A stretch of 64,000 nt of DNA from Bin87 sp963666865 (GCA_963666865.1 OY763072.1:2170001-2234000), one strand, 5' to 3'; shown: positions 31,953 through 41,923, numbered from the stretch's first letter. Notes: a model not told the origin generated them from the sequence alone. Translations and numbers: made by a program.

Positions 31953-33332
31953 TTATCGCAGGTCCGGCGGCAGCAAGTCGGGATAAATCTCCGGGGGTAT
32001 GCCCAACATAGCCTCCCTAGCTTCGGCGACTACGAACAGCGAACCGGTGACCAAACACAGGTCGTCTGATTCGGCCTTATCCAGCGCCAGATCGAGCGCG
32101 TCGCTGACATTGGATACGGCGGCAACTCGGTCGGGAGCCATGCCGTGGGCAAGGAACACATCCACGATTTCCTCGGGACGCATGGAGCGGGGGTGCCGGG
32201 AGCGCGTGGCGATGACCCGGTCGCACCGCTCCGCCAGCAGCTCGACCATGGCGTCCACTCTCTTGTCGCGGGAGAAACCCGCCACCACGGTCAGGCGGCA
32301 ATCCGGCGCGTAGGCCGGCAGGGTGTTCAGCAACGTTGCCACGGAATGGTCATTGTGGGCGCCGTCGGCAATCACGGTGGGGTCCCGCCGCAACGCTTCC
32401 AACCGGCCGGGCCATTCCGCCGACGCCAGACCTTTCACGACGGCATGGGGATCTACCTGGAAACCGGTATCCGCCAAAGTTTCCACCGCAGCCACGGCAA
32501 CAGCGGCGTTGAGGCCCTGGAAATCGCCCAACAACGGGAGGCGGACCTGGTAGGTACTCCGTTGGCTGTGTATCGTGAGTTCCTGGCCGTCTAACGAAAC
32601 TGCGCTAACCTCCCAGGCGACGGCGTCGCCGACCCAGGTAACCGGCGCGGACTGCTCGGCGGCGGCGGCCCGGATCGCGGATTTGGCTTCGGGGAACTGC
32701 GGCGCAACTACGACGGGCATCCCGGGCTTGATGATGCCGGCTTTGTCGGCAGCAATCTCGCCGATGGTATCGCCGAGGATAGCGGTGTGGTCCAGGCTTA
32801 CCGGAGTAATCACGCTCACCGCCGGGGTCACCACGTTGGTGGCGTCGAGCCGGCCGCCCAGGCCTACCTCGATCACGCTGGCGTCGGCGCCGTCCTCGGC
32901 GAAACATTGGAAGGCCATGGCGGTCAGGTATTCGAACAACGTGGCCGGGCCGGCTTCCGGGTCGGCACCGTTGGCAAGATGGTGAGGCCAAACGCTTTCG
33001 GTCAACTCTACGAAACGCCGGGATGAAACCGGCTGGCCGTCCCGGCGGATGCGTTCGCAAAAGGAGTGCAGGTGCGGGGACGAATAGAACCCAGTGGAGT
33101 AGCCCGCCGCGCGGAGAATTGACTCCACCATCGCCGCCGTGCTGCCCTTTCCCTTGGTGCCGGCGATATGGACTATGCCGGGCAGCCGGTGGGGAGCACC
33201 CATCCTTTGCAGCAGGCGCTCGACATTTTGCAGGTCGTAAATGCGCTTCTGCCGGGGCAGGGCGGGTGTTGCGCGTTCGTGGTCAACCAGGGACAGGAGG
33301 CGCGCCACCGCATCTTGGTAGGATTGGAGCAT
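31953..33332 (-). CDS. folC: Folylpolyglutamate / dihydrofolate synthase
   Basis: This 459-residue Mur-ligase-type enzyme adds glutamate to dihydropteroate or folates using ATP. It has the P-loop HIAGTKGKGSTAAM near residue 57, SPHLHSFCERIRRDG, EVGLGGRLDATNVV, and SLDHTAILGDTIGEIAADKAGI. The middle part DGAHNDHS supports FolC. Start is eight bases after the SDR gene stop. Whether it has both activities cannot be told from the sequence. Confidence 0.93.
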   Translation of the reverse strand: MLQSYQDAVARLLSLVDHERATPALPRQKRIYDLQNVERLLQRMGAPHRLPGIVHIAGTKGKGSTAAMVESILRAAGYSTGFYSSPHLHSFCERIRRDGQPVSSRRFVELTESVWPHHLANGADPEAGPATLFEYLTAMAFQCFAEDGADASVIEVGLGGRLDATNVVTPAVSVITPVSLDHTAILGDTIGEIAADKAGIIKPGMPVVVAPQFPEAKSAIRAAAAEQSAPVTWVGDAVAWEVSAVSLDGQELTIHSQRSTYQVRLPLLGDFQGLNAAVAVAAVETLADTGFQVDPHAVVKGLASAEWPGRLEALRRDPTVIADGAHNDHSVATLLNTLPAYAPDCRLTVVAGFSRDKRVDAMVELLAERCDRVIATRSRHPRSMRPEEIVDVFLAHGMAPDRVAAVSNVSDALDLALDKAESDDLCLVTGSLFVVAEAREAMLGIPPEIYPDLLPPDLR

Positions 33333-33340
33333 TACGGACG

Positions 33341-34279
33341 TCAGCGGCGAGGGGCCATGCCCAGGTTAAGGCGCAAGCCTTCGCCGAAAGTGATGCTGTT
33401 AACGTGGTCAATGTTGCCAGCCATGGGCCGGGGCCGGAATCCGAAGACGCGTTCCACCGAATCCGGTTCGGCGACGTTGCGGAGCGTCACCAACTGCAGC
33501 ATGGCGCGATTGATGGGCGCGCGGGGGGTGATGATGTCCATGATTGCCACCGCAGGACGGATTTTCCATAGGGGAATGTTCAGGCGTACCTTTCTGCGCC
33601 CCATGGCATGGGCCACTGTACTGACCACCTCATTATAAGACAGGCGCTGCGGCCCGCCGATTTCCAAAACTCGGTTGCCCCGGATGTTGCCGCCGACCGA
33701 TGACACTACACATCTCGCCACGTCATCCACGTGTATGGGTTGGAGGCGGTTGTTGCCGGAGCCGATGACAGGAGTAATTGGCATGGTTCGGACCAACGCC
33801 GCAACTGCCGTGGTGAATTCGTCGCCAGGGCCAAAAATCAAAGAGGGGCGGATGATCACGTGGGGCAGACCACTGGCGATCACTGCCTGCTCGCCCTGCC
33901 ACTTTGAGTATAGATAGCGCAAGCGTGGGTTGTTGGCCGCGCCCAGCGCGCTGACGTGGATGAAACGACGGACCGAACCGGCTTCTTTGGCGGCGGCGGC
34001 AACGTTGGCCGCGCCTTGCCGGTTGATGGCGTCGAACTGCCGTTCACCGCCGCGGATAACCGCCACCAGGTGGATCACCTCAGAGATGTCGCGGCAGGCT
34101 TCGGTGAGCGCGTCGGGGTCGGTTACGTCGCCGTAGCAAACTTCCGTGGGAGGGGTGGCGAACACGCTCTCGCTTCCGGGGCGGCGCACCATCGTCCGCA
34201 CGGAATGTCCGGTGTCAAGGAGACGCGCAACGACGCGGCGGCCCAACAGCCCGGTGGCGCCAGTTACCAGAACAGTCAT
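33341..34279 (-). CDS. NAD(P)-binding SDR protein, NDUFA9-like
   Basis: This protein of about 312 residues is an atypical short-chain dehydrogenase. It begins MTVLVTGATGLLGRRVVARL, with the glycine-rich cofactor loop. It continues with DVTDPDALTEACRDISEVIHL, RFIHVSALGA and LPHVIIRPSLIFGPGDEF, the pattern of the NDUFA9-like / NmrA-like group in which the active-site Tyr-Lys pair is often degenerate. I begin at the ATG at 34279 because the longer frame has an unlikely N-terminus crossing the divergent promoter region. First gene of the operon with folC and fabF. Function unknown; quinone or lipid metabolism is possible. Confidence 0.82.
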   Translation of the reverse strand: MTVLVTGATGLLGRRVVARLLDTGHSVRTMVRRPGSESVFATPPTEVCYGDVTDPDALTEACRDISEVIHLVAVIRGGERQFDAINRQGAANVAAAAKEAGSVRRFIHVSALGAANNPRLRYLYSKWQGEQAVIASGLPHVIIRPSLIFGPGDEFTTAVAALVRTMPITPVIGSGNNRLQPIHVDDVARCVVSSVGGNIRGNRVLEIGGPQRLSYNEVVSTVAHAMGRRKVRLNIPLWKIRPAVAIMDIITPRAPINRAMLQLVTLRNVAEPDSVERVFGFRPRPMAGNIDHVNSITFGEGLRLNLGMAPRR

Positions 34280-34431
34280 GATTGCGGTCAGCAGGACTCG
34301 GGATAAACGACGTGTACACTTTGTAATCCAGTATATCATCGCCGGAGCCTTCACCGACGGCTCGCAGTATCGTACAATACGGCGGCTCCGGGAGACTGGC
34401 AGCATCCGACGAAATAACCTGAACTGAGAAC

Positions 34432-35409
34432 ATGGCTTCATACGCATCGAATATTCCAAGCTCCGGCGATACCGGCGCGTTGCATTTCGGCGCCAGCATG
34501 GCTCTTCCCGCCCACCGCACCGTGGAGCAAGCGCGCCTGATGGAAGAGCTGGGTTTCGAATATATGGGAGCGGGAGAACACTTCATGCGAGGACGTCCGC
34601 CCGGACCTACTCACGCCGCGCTGCCGCTCCTGGCGGTGGCGGCCGGCGCCACCGAACGGATGCGGATACTTACCTCAGTCACCCTGGCTCCCTTCTACCA
34701 TCCGTTAATGCTGGCGCGCATGACGGCGACATTGGACATCGCATCGGGAGGGCGGCTTACACTGGGGGTCGGCGTCGGGGGTGAGTTTGCCATGGAGTAC
34801 GAAAATGCCGGCATCGACATCCGGCATCGCGGACGCCGGATGGACGAATGTCTCGAAGGGCTGCGGCGCCTGTGGACCGACGATTCCGTGACGATGCGCG
34901 GCCGGCATTACACGCTGGATGAGGCCGCCATTAACCCGAAACCAACCCAGCAACCGCATCCTCCGGTGTGGGTGGCCGGCCGCAGGGACGCAGCCATGCG
35001 CCGGGCAGTGCGTTTCGGGGACGGGTGGTTGCCCTACTTTTACAGTCCCGAACGATACGCGGATAGCGTGGAGAAGATCAACGCCTTTGCCGGCGAAGAA
35101 GGACGCGACCTATCCGGTTTCCAATGGGCGTTCTTTCCCTATATCACCCTTGCGCCCACCGAGGAGCAGGCCGCCCGGACTGCCGCCCAATCCCTGGGCA
35201 ACCAGTACGTTTACGGTGGCGAGTTTATCAATATCGTGAGGCGTTACTGCCTACTGGGTACGCCCAGAATGTGTATCGAGAGGTTGCAGGAGTACATCGA
35301 CGCCGGCGCTCGCTATATAATCTTCAGCATCGCCGCGCCCCCGGAAGACCGCCGCCGACACCTGGAAGTAATTGCCAAAGACATTGTTCCCCATTTTCGG
35401 TCGAATTGA
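34432..35409 (+). CDS. LLM class flavin-dependent oxidoreductase
   Basis: This 325-residue protein belongs to the luciferase-like monooxygenase superfamily, using FMN or F420. Evidence: VEQARLMEELGFEYMGAGEH, RILTSVTLAPFYHPLMLARMTATLDIASGGRLTLGVGVG, the RRMDECLEGLRRLW helix, INPKPTQQPHPPVWVAG and AVRFGDGWLPYF. Cofactor choice cannot be settled by eye. It is divergent from the SDR gene, 152 bases apart, and 127 bases before the radical SAM gene, so cotranscription with that gene is uncertain. Confidence 0.9.
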   Translation: MASYASNIPSSGDTGALHFGASMALPAHRTVEQARLMEELGFEYMGAGEHFMRGRPPGPTHAALPLLAVAAGATERMRILTSVTLAPFYHPLMLARMTATLDIASGGRLTLGVGVGGEFAMEYENAGIDIRHRGRRMDECLEGLRRLWTDDSVTMRGRHYTLDEAAINPKPTQQPHPPVWVAGRRDAAMRRAVRFGDGWLPYFYSPERYADSVEKINAFAGEEGRDLSGFQWAFFPYITLAPTEEQAARTAAQSLGNQYVYGGEFINIVRRYCLLGTPRMCIERLQEYIDAGARYIIFSIAAPPEDRRRHLEVIAKDIVPHFRSN

Positions 35410-35536
35410 ACTCGTTGCGGTCATCGTGCGAAGTATCCCGGCGTTGACAGCCATGTTGTATAATGGCGTCCAAAATTGTGTTGGAAGAAATCGTCGAGCC
35501 GCTCCCTGTCCCCAAGCATCGGAGTACGTGAGCTAA

Positions 35537-37384
35537 ATGAGCGTTATTGAACTGCTCGATAATAAATTTGACGGCACTCCCGCCGCCGTTTCCCCGGTGT
35601 CCATTCAACCCAGGGGAGACCGTACGCGTCGGGTCATGATGGTGCAGCCGGCATCGGCAGGGGGCAACTTTGAGTACATTGCCATACCCCGCCAGGGTAT
35701 GCTGTTCCTGTCTGGCGCCTTGGCGCAATGGGATGGCCCTTACGTATATGAGCGGGACATCTGGTTCGAAGACCGATTAGGCCGCATGGATCCGGACAAA
35801 GACCTGGACGGGATCGACGTCCTGATGATCACTTCGCTCATCAACGAGACCCCCCGGGCCTACGAAATAGCCAGAGAAGCCCGTCAGTTTCATCCCGATT
35901 TGGTGATCCTGGGCGGCGGGCCGCAGATGAGTCCTCTGCCTGAGGAAGCAATCGAGCGGGGCGGGTTCGATGTCATCGTCAATCGGGAGGGCGAAGACAT
36001 AATCGGTCAGCTGTGCGACATCCTGCTGACCTGGCGCGACGACCGCAAATATGCCTACTTGGAGCGGGTCGCCGGCATCTCCTTTATGCGGGACGGTCAT
36101 CTGATCCAGACGCGGCGCAAGGGTTTGGTCGCTCCCGATTTCGTCCCGTTGCCCGACTTTCGCTCAATCCGCGGGTTGTCTCCGGGGAACCCCATGGCCG
36201 GAGCCGTGTTGGAGACGGTGCGAGGCTGTACCGAAAATTGTTCCTACTGCCAGGTCATTCAACAGTTCCTGGGTTATCGCCTCATCGACCGCGAAACCGA
36301 GTTCCAGCGATTGGAACAGTTGGAGGATTTGGCCGCCGACGGTCTCATACACACCGGCCGGAACGGCAAATTCAACGTGTTTATCTCCGACGACCTGCAC
36401 ACCCCGCCGCTGCGCGCGGTCAAGTTCCGTAACGAGCGGTTGGAAAGATTGAAGGGCTGGGTGGGCAGGACCGACTCCATGAACATGATCTGCCAGGCAC
36501 GGGCCGAAATCGGACAGGACGAGGAACTGTCCGACGCGTTGCTGGAAGCAAACGTCAAGATGCTCTACCTGGGTGTGGAGTCCAACAACGCCGAAAGCCT
36601 AGCTGCCGTCCGCAAGCGCCAGGAACCCGGTCAGATGGAAAGAGACCTGGTGCGCCTGAATGAAAAGGGATTCTCCGTTGTCGCCATGACCATCATCGGG
36701 TTGCCTTACGACACCGAAGAATCGATCATGACGCTGGCGGACTGGGTTACCCAGCACAGCCGCTACCAAACGGCTAACCTGCTGACTCCGTTGCCCGCCA
36801 CGTCCAACTGGAGCCTGAAACCGCTGAACGCCGACGGGGAACCGCTCCAGGAAGGCGAGATGCGGCCCTACGAGCTTTACACCGGCCGCCAGTTCGTTCA
36901 CGAAGACGAGCGCTGGACCATGGCCGAAAGCCGCGAACTGTTCGACCGGTACAGCGCGAAACTCACGTCCATCGATGCGTTGTACGGCCGCATTTTCCGC
37001 ATCCTGGGCAACTACCGATTGCGCCAGGCCCGTAGCGTGCAGGATTTGTCCGAAACCACCGAAACGATGCGGAATTGGTCGTATCAGGTGGAACAGGCCG
37101 GCAAGGAGTTCGGGGAACACCTCAACCAGCGCGTCACCGAACTGTCGGAGACGCTCCGTTCGGTCAGCCAGCCCCTGTCCAACATGGGGTCGGATTTCAT
37201 GGACAACCTGCGCACTCGCATCAACGAAGCGTCGGAGGCGCTACGCAACTATGCCGAGCGAGCCGACAGCGGCAGCAAAGATGTCGCCGCCAACATTTCC
37301 GTCCGCGTGAACGAGGTGACCGAAATGCTGAACGGCGTCCTCGAGTCCGCCAGCCAGCGCCGCAATCCGAACCGAGCGAGATAG
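35537..37384 (+). CDS. B12-binding-type radical SAM enzyme with helical tail
   Basis: This 615-residue protein has a cobalamin-binding-like N-terminal domain (about 30-165; DVLMITSLINE, DLVILGGGPQMSPLPEEAI). A radical SAM domain follows, with the 4Fe-4S cluster Cys231, Cys235 and Cys238 in GCTENCSYC. The order resembles class B methylases and the BchE/HpnP group. Residues about 480-615 are unusual: a long run of polar amphipathic helices with repeated patterns (VEQAGKEFGEHLNQR, GSDFMDNLRTRINEA, SKDVAANISVRVNEV) resembling apolipoprotein or phasin-like helices. The fabF at 37386 starts one base after its stop. Modification of a lipid or acyl chain is inferred from this pairing. Confidence 0.85.
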   Translation: MSVIELLDNKFDGTPAAVSPVSIQPRGDRTRRVMMVQPASAGGNFEYIAIPRQGMLFLSGALAQWDGPYVYERDIWFEDRLGRMDPDKDLDGIDVLMITSLINETPRAYEIAREARQFHPDLVILGGGPQMSPLPEEAIERGGFDVIVNREGEDIIGQLCDILLTWRDDRKYAYLERVAGISFMRDGHLIQTRRKGLVAPDFVPLPDFRSIRGLSPGNPMAGAVLETVRGCTENCSYCQVIQQFLGYRLIDRETEFQRLEQLEDLAADGLIHTGRNGKFNVFISDDLHTPPLRAVKFRNERLERLKGWVGRTDSMNMICQARAEIGQDEELSDALLEANVKMLYLGVESNNAESLAAVRKRQEPGQMERDLVRLNEKGFSVVAMTIIGLPYDTEESIMTLADWVTQHSRYQTANLLTPLPATSNWSLKPLNADGEPLQEGEMRPYELYTGRQFVHEDERWTMAESRELFDRYSAKLTSIDALYGRIFRILGNYRLRQARSVQDLSETTETMRNWSYQVEQAGKEFGEHLNQRVTELSETLRSVSQPLSNMGSDFMDNLRTRINEASEALRNYAERADSGSKDVAANISVRVNEVTEMLNGVLESASQRRNPNRAR

Positions 37385-37385
37385 C

Positions 37386-38645
37386 ATGACCGACAACGGC
37401 GCCCCGGACCGGAGGGTGGTGGTAACGGGATTGGGTATGGTCAGCCCGTTGGGACTAGACGTATCCGATACTTGGGACGCCATTGCCGCCGGCCGGTCGG
37501 GGATCGATTACATCACCGGCTTCGACGCGGAAGCCTTCGACACTCGGTTCGCCGCCGAAGTCAAAGGGTTCAACGCGGAAAACTATCTGGACCGCAAAGA
37601 AGCGCGCCGCATGGACCGCTTCGCCCAGTTCGCCGCCGTTGCGGCCCAGGAAGCCTGCCGCCAAGCCGACCTCAACCCTCGGGGCATGGATCGCTACAGC
37701 GTCCACGCGGTCATCGGCAGCGGCATCGGCGGCATCAGCACGTTGACGGAACAGCACCAGGTGCTCCTGGAACGGGGACCCCGGCGGGTCACGCCGTTCC
37801 TGATTCCGATGATGTTGGCCGACATGGGTTCGGCGCAAGTTTCCATGGTGACCGGCGCAATGGGCGCCAACTACTGCATAACTTCATCGTGCAGCAGTGG
37901 GGCCGATGCCATCGGGACCGGCTGGGACCTCATCCGCCACGGAAAGGCAGAGGTAGTGCTGGCCGGTGGAGCGGAAGCGCCCATCGCGCCGCTATCGGTG
38001 GCCGGTTTCAATGCCCTGCGGGCGCTGTCACGACAGAATGACAACCCGAAACAGGCGAGCCAACCGTTCAACCGTCACCGGGACGGGTTTGTGCTGGCCG
38101 AAGGCGCGGCAGTAATGGTACTGGAGAGCGCGGATCACGCCGCCACACGGGGCGCGGAACCCCTGGCCGAGCTGCGCGGTTACGCGGCTACCAGCGACTC
38201 CCACCATCTCACTGAGCCCAATCCAACGGGCCAGAGCGCGGCTGCCGCCGTCACCGCCGCGCTGGCTTCAGCCGGGTTGGCTCCAGAGGATGTTGACTAC
38301 CTCAACGCCCATGGCACTTCGACGCCGCTGAACGACTGGCACGAGACCAAAGCACTGAAGCTGGCATTGGGGGAGCACGCCTACCGGATTCCCGTCAGCA
38401 GCACCAAGAGCATGACCGGGCACTTGCTGGGCGCCGGCGGCGCATTGGAAGCTGTCGTTTGCGTCATGGCGATGCGCCAAGGATTGATGCCACCCACAAT
38501 CAACCTGGACGAACCCGACGAAGAGTGCGACCTGGACTACGTTCCCAACACAGCTCGGCCGGCGGAGTTGAACGTCGTGCTCAGCAACTCTTTTGGATTC
38601 GGCGGGCACAACTCGGTAATTGTTCTGGCGCGCACCGATTTGTGA
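37386..38645 (+). CDS. fabF: Beta-ketoacyl-ACP synthase (FabF-like), copy 2
   Basis: This 419-residue condensing enzyme has Cys169 in TSSCSSG, His309 in NAHGTSTPLND and His346 in GHLLGAGGALE, so the triad is complete. The Cys motif differs from the TTACAAS of copy 1 at 30652-31926. It starts one base after the radical SAM stop and overlaps recJ at its end (GTGA). It may serve general fatty acid synthesis or a special pathway with the radical SAM enzyme. Confidence 0.92.
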   Translation: MTDNGAPDRRVVVTGLGMVSPLGLDVSDTWDAIAAGRSGIDYITGFDAEAFDTRFAAEVKGFNAENYLDRKEARRMDRFAQFAAVAAQEACRQADLNPRGMDRYSVHAVIGSGIGGISTLTEQHQVLLERGPRRVTPFLIPMMLADMGSAQVSMVTGAMGANYCITSSCSSGADAIGTGWDLIRHGKAEVVLAGGAEAPIAPLSVAGFNALRALSRQNDNPKQASQPFNRHRDGFVLAEGAAVMVLESADHAATRGAEPLAELRGYAATSDSHHLTEPNPTGQSAAAAVTAALASAGLAPEDVDYLNAHGTSTPLNDWHETKALKLALGEHAYRIPVSSTKSMTGHLLGAGGALEAVVCVMAMRQGLMPPTINLDEPDEECDLDYVPNTARPAELNVVLSNSFGFGGHNSVIVLARTDL

Positions 38646-40354
38646 TTAGTGTGGCCAGCGTATCGGGGCGGCTCAATCCTCCACCCAAACGATGGCTGTT
38701 GCCGCCGCCGGTGCAGGGACACCGGTTACCCCCGGATTTATCGCCCGCCGCGGTGCAATTGCTGCTTTCCCGTGGCATAGCCGATACGGCAACGCTGGAA
38801 CGCTTCCTTAACCCGCCCGGGGTTCCCTACGATCCGGGTTTGCTGGCCGGCATCAGCGACGCGCTGCCACGGTTGGCCGCGGCGGCTCGAGAGCACGAAA
38901 GGGTGGCCGTGTTCGGGGATTTTGACGTGGACGGGATCACGGGCACGGCTATTTTGTGCGAAACGCTGAGTCGACTGGGTTGCCAAGTCATCCCCTACCT
39001 TCCCGACCCGGTGACCGAGGGTCACGGCATGAGCGCCGAACCGGTGGAAAAACTAACGGCTCAAGGGGCTACCCTAGTGGTAACTGTGGACTGTGGAGTA
39101 AGCAACGCTGCAGAAGTTGCCCTGGCCGCAGGACACGGAGCCGACGTGATCATTACCGACCACCACGTCCCTCCACCGCAGCGCCCCCAGGCGGTCGCCA
39201 TCGTCAACCCGCGGATGCCGGACAACCAATATCCATTCCCGGAGTTGTGCGGCGCCGGCATCGCCTACAAACTGGCCACCGCACTGTTGGAGCACCTGGG
39301 CGCGCCGCAGGATCCTTCGCTATTGGAATTGGCCGCTCTGGGGACGGTGGCCGATTTGGTGCCGTTGCGCGATGAGAACCGCTATTTGGTGCAGCGGGGC
39401 CTGGCGTTTTTGCCCGATACCCAGCGGCCCGGTCTTCGGGCGCTGCTGCGGCGAGTCAACCTGGAAAGGCAATCCATACGCGCCGAGCACGTTGCGTTCC
39501 AAATCGCGCCACGATTGAATGCATCGGGCCGGATGGCCCACCCGGAGACCTCGCTGAACCTGCTGCTGGCGCGGGACACCCAAGAGGCGGAACGGCTGAC
39601 CTCTCGTTTGGAGCAATTCAACTCCCAGCGTAGGGAGTTGACCGCCCGCGCCACAGAGATCGCCATTGACCGGGTGCTGTCCGACGGTCATTTGCCGGCC
39701 ATCATCATCACCCATGATGAGGCTTATACCCCCGGCATCAACGGGCTGGTGGCATCCCGACTGGTGGAATTATTCAATCGCCCCACCGTCGCCCTGGCCA
39801 GCACCGATGACGAACACCTGGTAGCCAGCGCGCGCAGCACCGGCTCATTCAATCTGATTGAGGCCATTTCACAATGCGAGGACCTGCTGGTGCGGTACGG
39901 AGGTCACAGCGCCGCTGCCGGGTTCACCGTGAACAAACGCGATTTGCCACTAGTGACCGAACGGCTCATGCACATCGCCAATGCCGAACAAGGCTTGTTC
40001 GGCCCCGAACCAACTCTGGAAATCCATGCCGAAGGCACCTTGGAGGAAATATTCGACCCGGAGCTGTCGAAACTCCGGTTGCAACTGGAGCCTTTTGGCA
40101 AGGACAACCCGACGCCACGCTACCTGACCCGTCGCGCTCGCGTCCATAATTGGGGTTACGTCGGCGGGAGCGGCCAGCATCTCAAGCTGCAAGTGAGCAG
40201 CGGAGCCCGTTCCGTCGATGCTCTGGCCTGGAACTACGCCGGCGATTGGGGCGGGTACGACGCCGTAGATTTGGTGTTCCAGCTGGCCGAGGACAGTTAT
40301 CGCGGAGAGCGGCGGACTTATCTGCGGATTGACGACCTCAGGCCGGCGGTATAA
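38642..40354 (+). CDS. recJ: Single-stranded-DNA-specific exonuclease RecJ
   Basis: This 570-residue DHH-family nuclease degrades single-stranded DNA 5' to 3' in repair and recombination. Motifs: FGDFDVDGITGTA (motif I), VTVDCGVSN, ITDHHVPP (DHH), LCGAGIAYKLATALL, ALGTVADLVPL, and a DHHA1-type GGHSAAAGFTV near residue 420. I start at the GTG at 38642, which overlaps the fabF stop as GTGA; the open frame extends much further upstream inside fabF and is not real there. Length is typical. Confidence 0.93.
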   Translation: MISVASVSGRLNPPPKRWLLPPPVQGHRLPPDLSPAAVQLLLSRGIADTATLERFLNPPGVPYDPGLLAGISDALPRLAAAAREHERVAVFGDFDVDGITGTAILCETLSRLGCQVIPYLPDPVTEGHGMSAEPVEKLTAQGATLVVTVDCGVSNAAEVALAAGHGADVIITDHHVPPPQRPQAVAIVNPRMPDNQYPFPELCGAGIAYKLATALLEHLGAPQDPSLLELAALGTVADLVPLRDENRYLVQRGLAFLPDTQRPGLRALLRRVNLERQSIRAEHVAFQIAPRLNASGRMAHPETSLNLLLARDTQEAERLTSRLEQFNSQRRELTARATEIAIDRVLSDGHLPAIIITHDEAYTPGINGLVASRLVELFNRPTVALASTDDEHLVASARSTGSFNLIEAISQCEDLLVRYGGHSAAAGFTVNKRDLPLVTERLMHIANAEQGLFGPEPTLEIHAEGTLEEIFDPELSKLRLQLEPFGKDNPTPRYLTRRARVHNWGYVGGSGQHLKLQVSSGARSVDALAWNYAGDWGGYDAVDLVFQLAEDSYRGERRTYLRIDDLRPAV

Positions 40355-40387
40355 TTGGGGCAACCGCAAGCGACGGGAGGCAGCCCG

Positions 40388-40969
40388 ATGACACAGCCTG
40401 AAGCGAAACCCCGCGTCAAGCTGACCAACGCGGACTACATGGCAATGACGCCGCCGGCGAATACCGGGCCACGCTATCAACTCATCAACGGAGAACTCTT
40501 TGAAATGTCCGGCGCCAGCAATCCACACCAAGTTTTTCTGATGTGGTTGTGTTCGGGATTGCTGTTGCAGGTGGACACGCTAGCCATTGGGGAAATTCGC
40601 ATCGCGCCCTATGACGTGCATATTGACCCGTTCAACACCTACCAACCCGACCTGCTATTCGTGTCCACCGTGCGGCGCCATCTTATCGAACATCTTGGCA
40701 TCACCGGCGCGCCCGACGTGGTGGTGGAAATACTATCCGACTCCACCCGCCGGCACGACCTCAACAGGAAGCTCCCGGTCTATCTAGACGCAGGGGGCAA
40801 TGAAGTATGGATTGTGGACTTGGACGCCGCCACGTTGGCAATCCACACCAGCGATGCCATGACTCCGGTAGCCATATACACCGCTGGGGATACTCTTACC
40901 TCGGACGCGATGCCCGGCGTGGCGGTTGATTTGGGACCGATATTCGCTCGCGCTCAAGCGGCTCCGTGA
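40388..40969 (+). CDS. Uma2 family (DUF820) endonuclease-like protein
   Basis: This 193-residue protein matches the Uma2/DUF820 family, with a PD-(D/E)XK nuclease fold, abundant in cyanobacteria and Chloroflexota. Seen are YQLINGELFEMSGASNPHQ, PYDVHID...YQPDLLFV, and GAPDVVVEILSDSTRRHDLNRK with the acidic residues and Lys of the putative active site. The start at 40388 has GGGAGG seven bases upstream. The real function of the family is unknown. It is convergent with lgt. Confidence 0.88.
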   Translation: MTQPEAKPRVKLTNADYMAMTPPANTGPRYQLINGELFEMSGASNPHQVFLMWLCSGLLLQVDTLAIGEIRIAPYDVHIDPFNTYQPDLLFVSTVRRHLIEHLGITGAPDVVVEILSDSTRRHDLNRKLPVYLDAGGNEVWIVDLDAATLAIHTSDAMTPVAIYTAGDTLTSDAMPGVAVDLGPIFARAQAAP

Positions 40970-40991
40970 AACCAGAAGTAGCAGCTTCTTC

Positions 40992-41906
40992 CTACGCTTC
41001 TTCCGTCTCTGCCGCCGCCACGGTGCCTTGCCGGCGAGCTGGGCGTCGCACCAGGCGGGCGCGATAAATCAGCAGCGGCACCGTCACCAGCATCACCGCC
41101 AGGGCCACCAGTTGGGCCTCGTTGAATCCGAAGATGTAGGTGTTTTGCTCCTGGCGCACGAAGGAAATGAAGAAGCGGCCCGCCGAATAGCCGGCGAAGA
41201 ACAGGGCAAACAGCATTCCCCGGGGGCTGATGCGGTCCCTCAACCACCACAGGACGCCAGCCCAGATCAAGCAGAAGATCAGCTCGTAGGCCACGGCCGG
41301 ATGGGAGGCCGGCCGGCCGTAGCCCAGGCTGTCGGGGTCGGTGTACACCCAGGCCCAGGGAAGGTCGGAGAAGCTGGACCAATGCTCGCCGTTGATCACA
41401 TCGCCGATGCGCCCGATGGCCAGGGCAATGAGCAACGCTGGCGCGGCTACATCGGCGAGATGAGCCACAGACGGCATCTGCGGAAAAGGCCGGTGCATCC
41501 CCGTCCACCGAAGGGCGGCGTTGTCGCAGGCACGATGCAGCGAAGGAGCGTTGCGCATGGTGATGTACACGGCCCCGCCGGCGAACCCGCCCAGATAAGC
41601 CCCGAAAATGGCGATGCCACCGTTCCAGAAGTAGAGGATGCGCATGGGATCGTACTGGTACACGTCATCCCAGAAGTCGATCACGTGCAATATGCGCGCT
41701 CCGATGATGCCGCCGATGATGCACCAGGTCGAAACTGACAGGATGGCGTCTCCGTCCAACCCCTCGCGCCGGCCCCATCGCCAGGTGAGATACACGGCCA
41801 CCGCCACGGCGACAAAGGTGAAGAAGCCATGCCAGGAGAGAATGAACCCGGCGGTGCGTATGATGTCCGGGTCGAAAGGAATGCTCAATACGGCAAGAAT
41901 ATCCAT
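40992..41906 (-). CDS. lgt: Prolipoprotein diacylglyceryl transferase
   Basis: This 304-residue membrane enzyme attaches diacylglycerol to the lipobox cysteine of lipoproteins. It has about seven hydrophobic segments and the Lgt signature GRIGDVINGEHWS near residue 165, plus the His-containing WHGFFTF region and GGIAIFGAYLGG. It matters for the two lipobox proteins encoded at 47634 and 49679. Third gene of the rsmA-ispE-lgt run. Confidence 0.93.
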   Translation of the reverse strand: MDILAVLSIPFDPDIIRTAGFILSWHGFFTFVAVAVAVYLTWRWGRREGLDGDAILSVSTWCIIGGIIGARILHVIDFWDDVYQYDPMRILYFWNGGIAIFGAYLGGFAGGAVYITMRNAPSLHRACDNAALRWTGMHRPFPQMPSVAHLADVAAPALLIALAIGRIGDVINGEHWSSFSDLPWAWVYTDPDSLGYGRPASHPAVAYELIFCLIWAGVLWWLRDRISPRGMLFALFFAGYSAGRFFISFVRQEQNTYIFGFNEAQLVALAVMLVTVPLLIYRARLVRRPARRQGTVAAAETEEA

Positions 41907-41923
41907 CGGCGCGTGGTGTCTCC

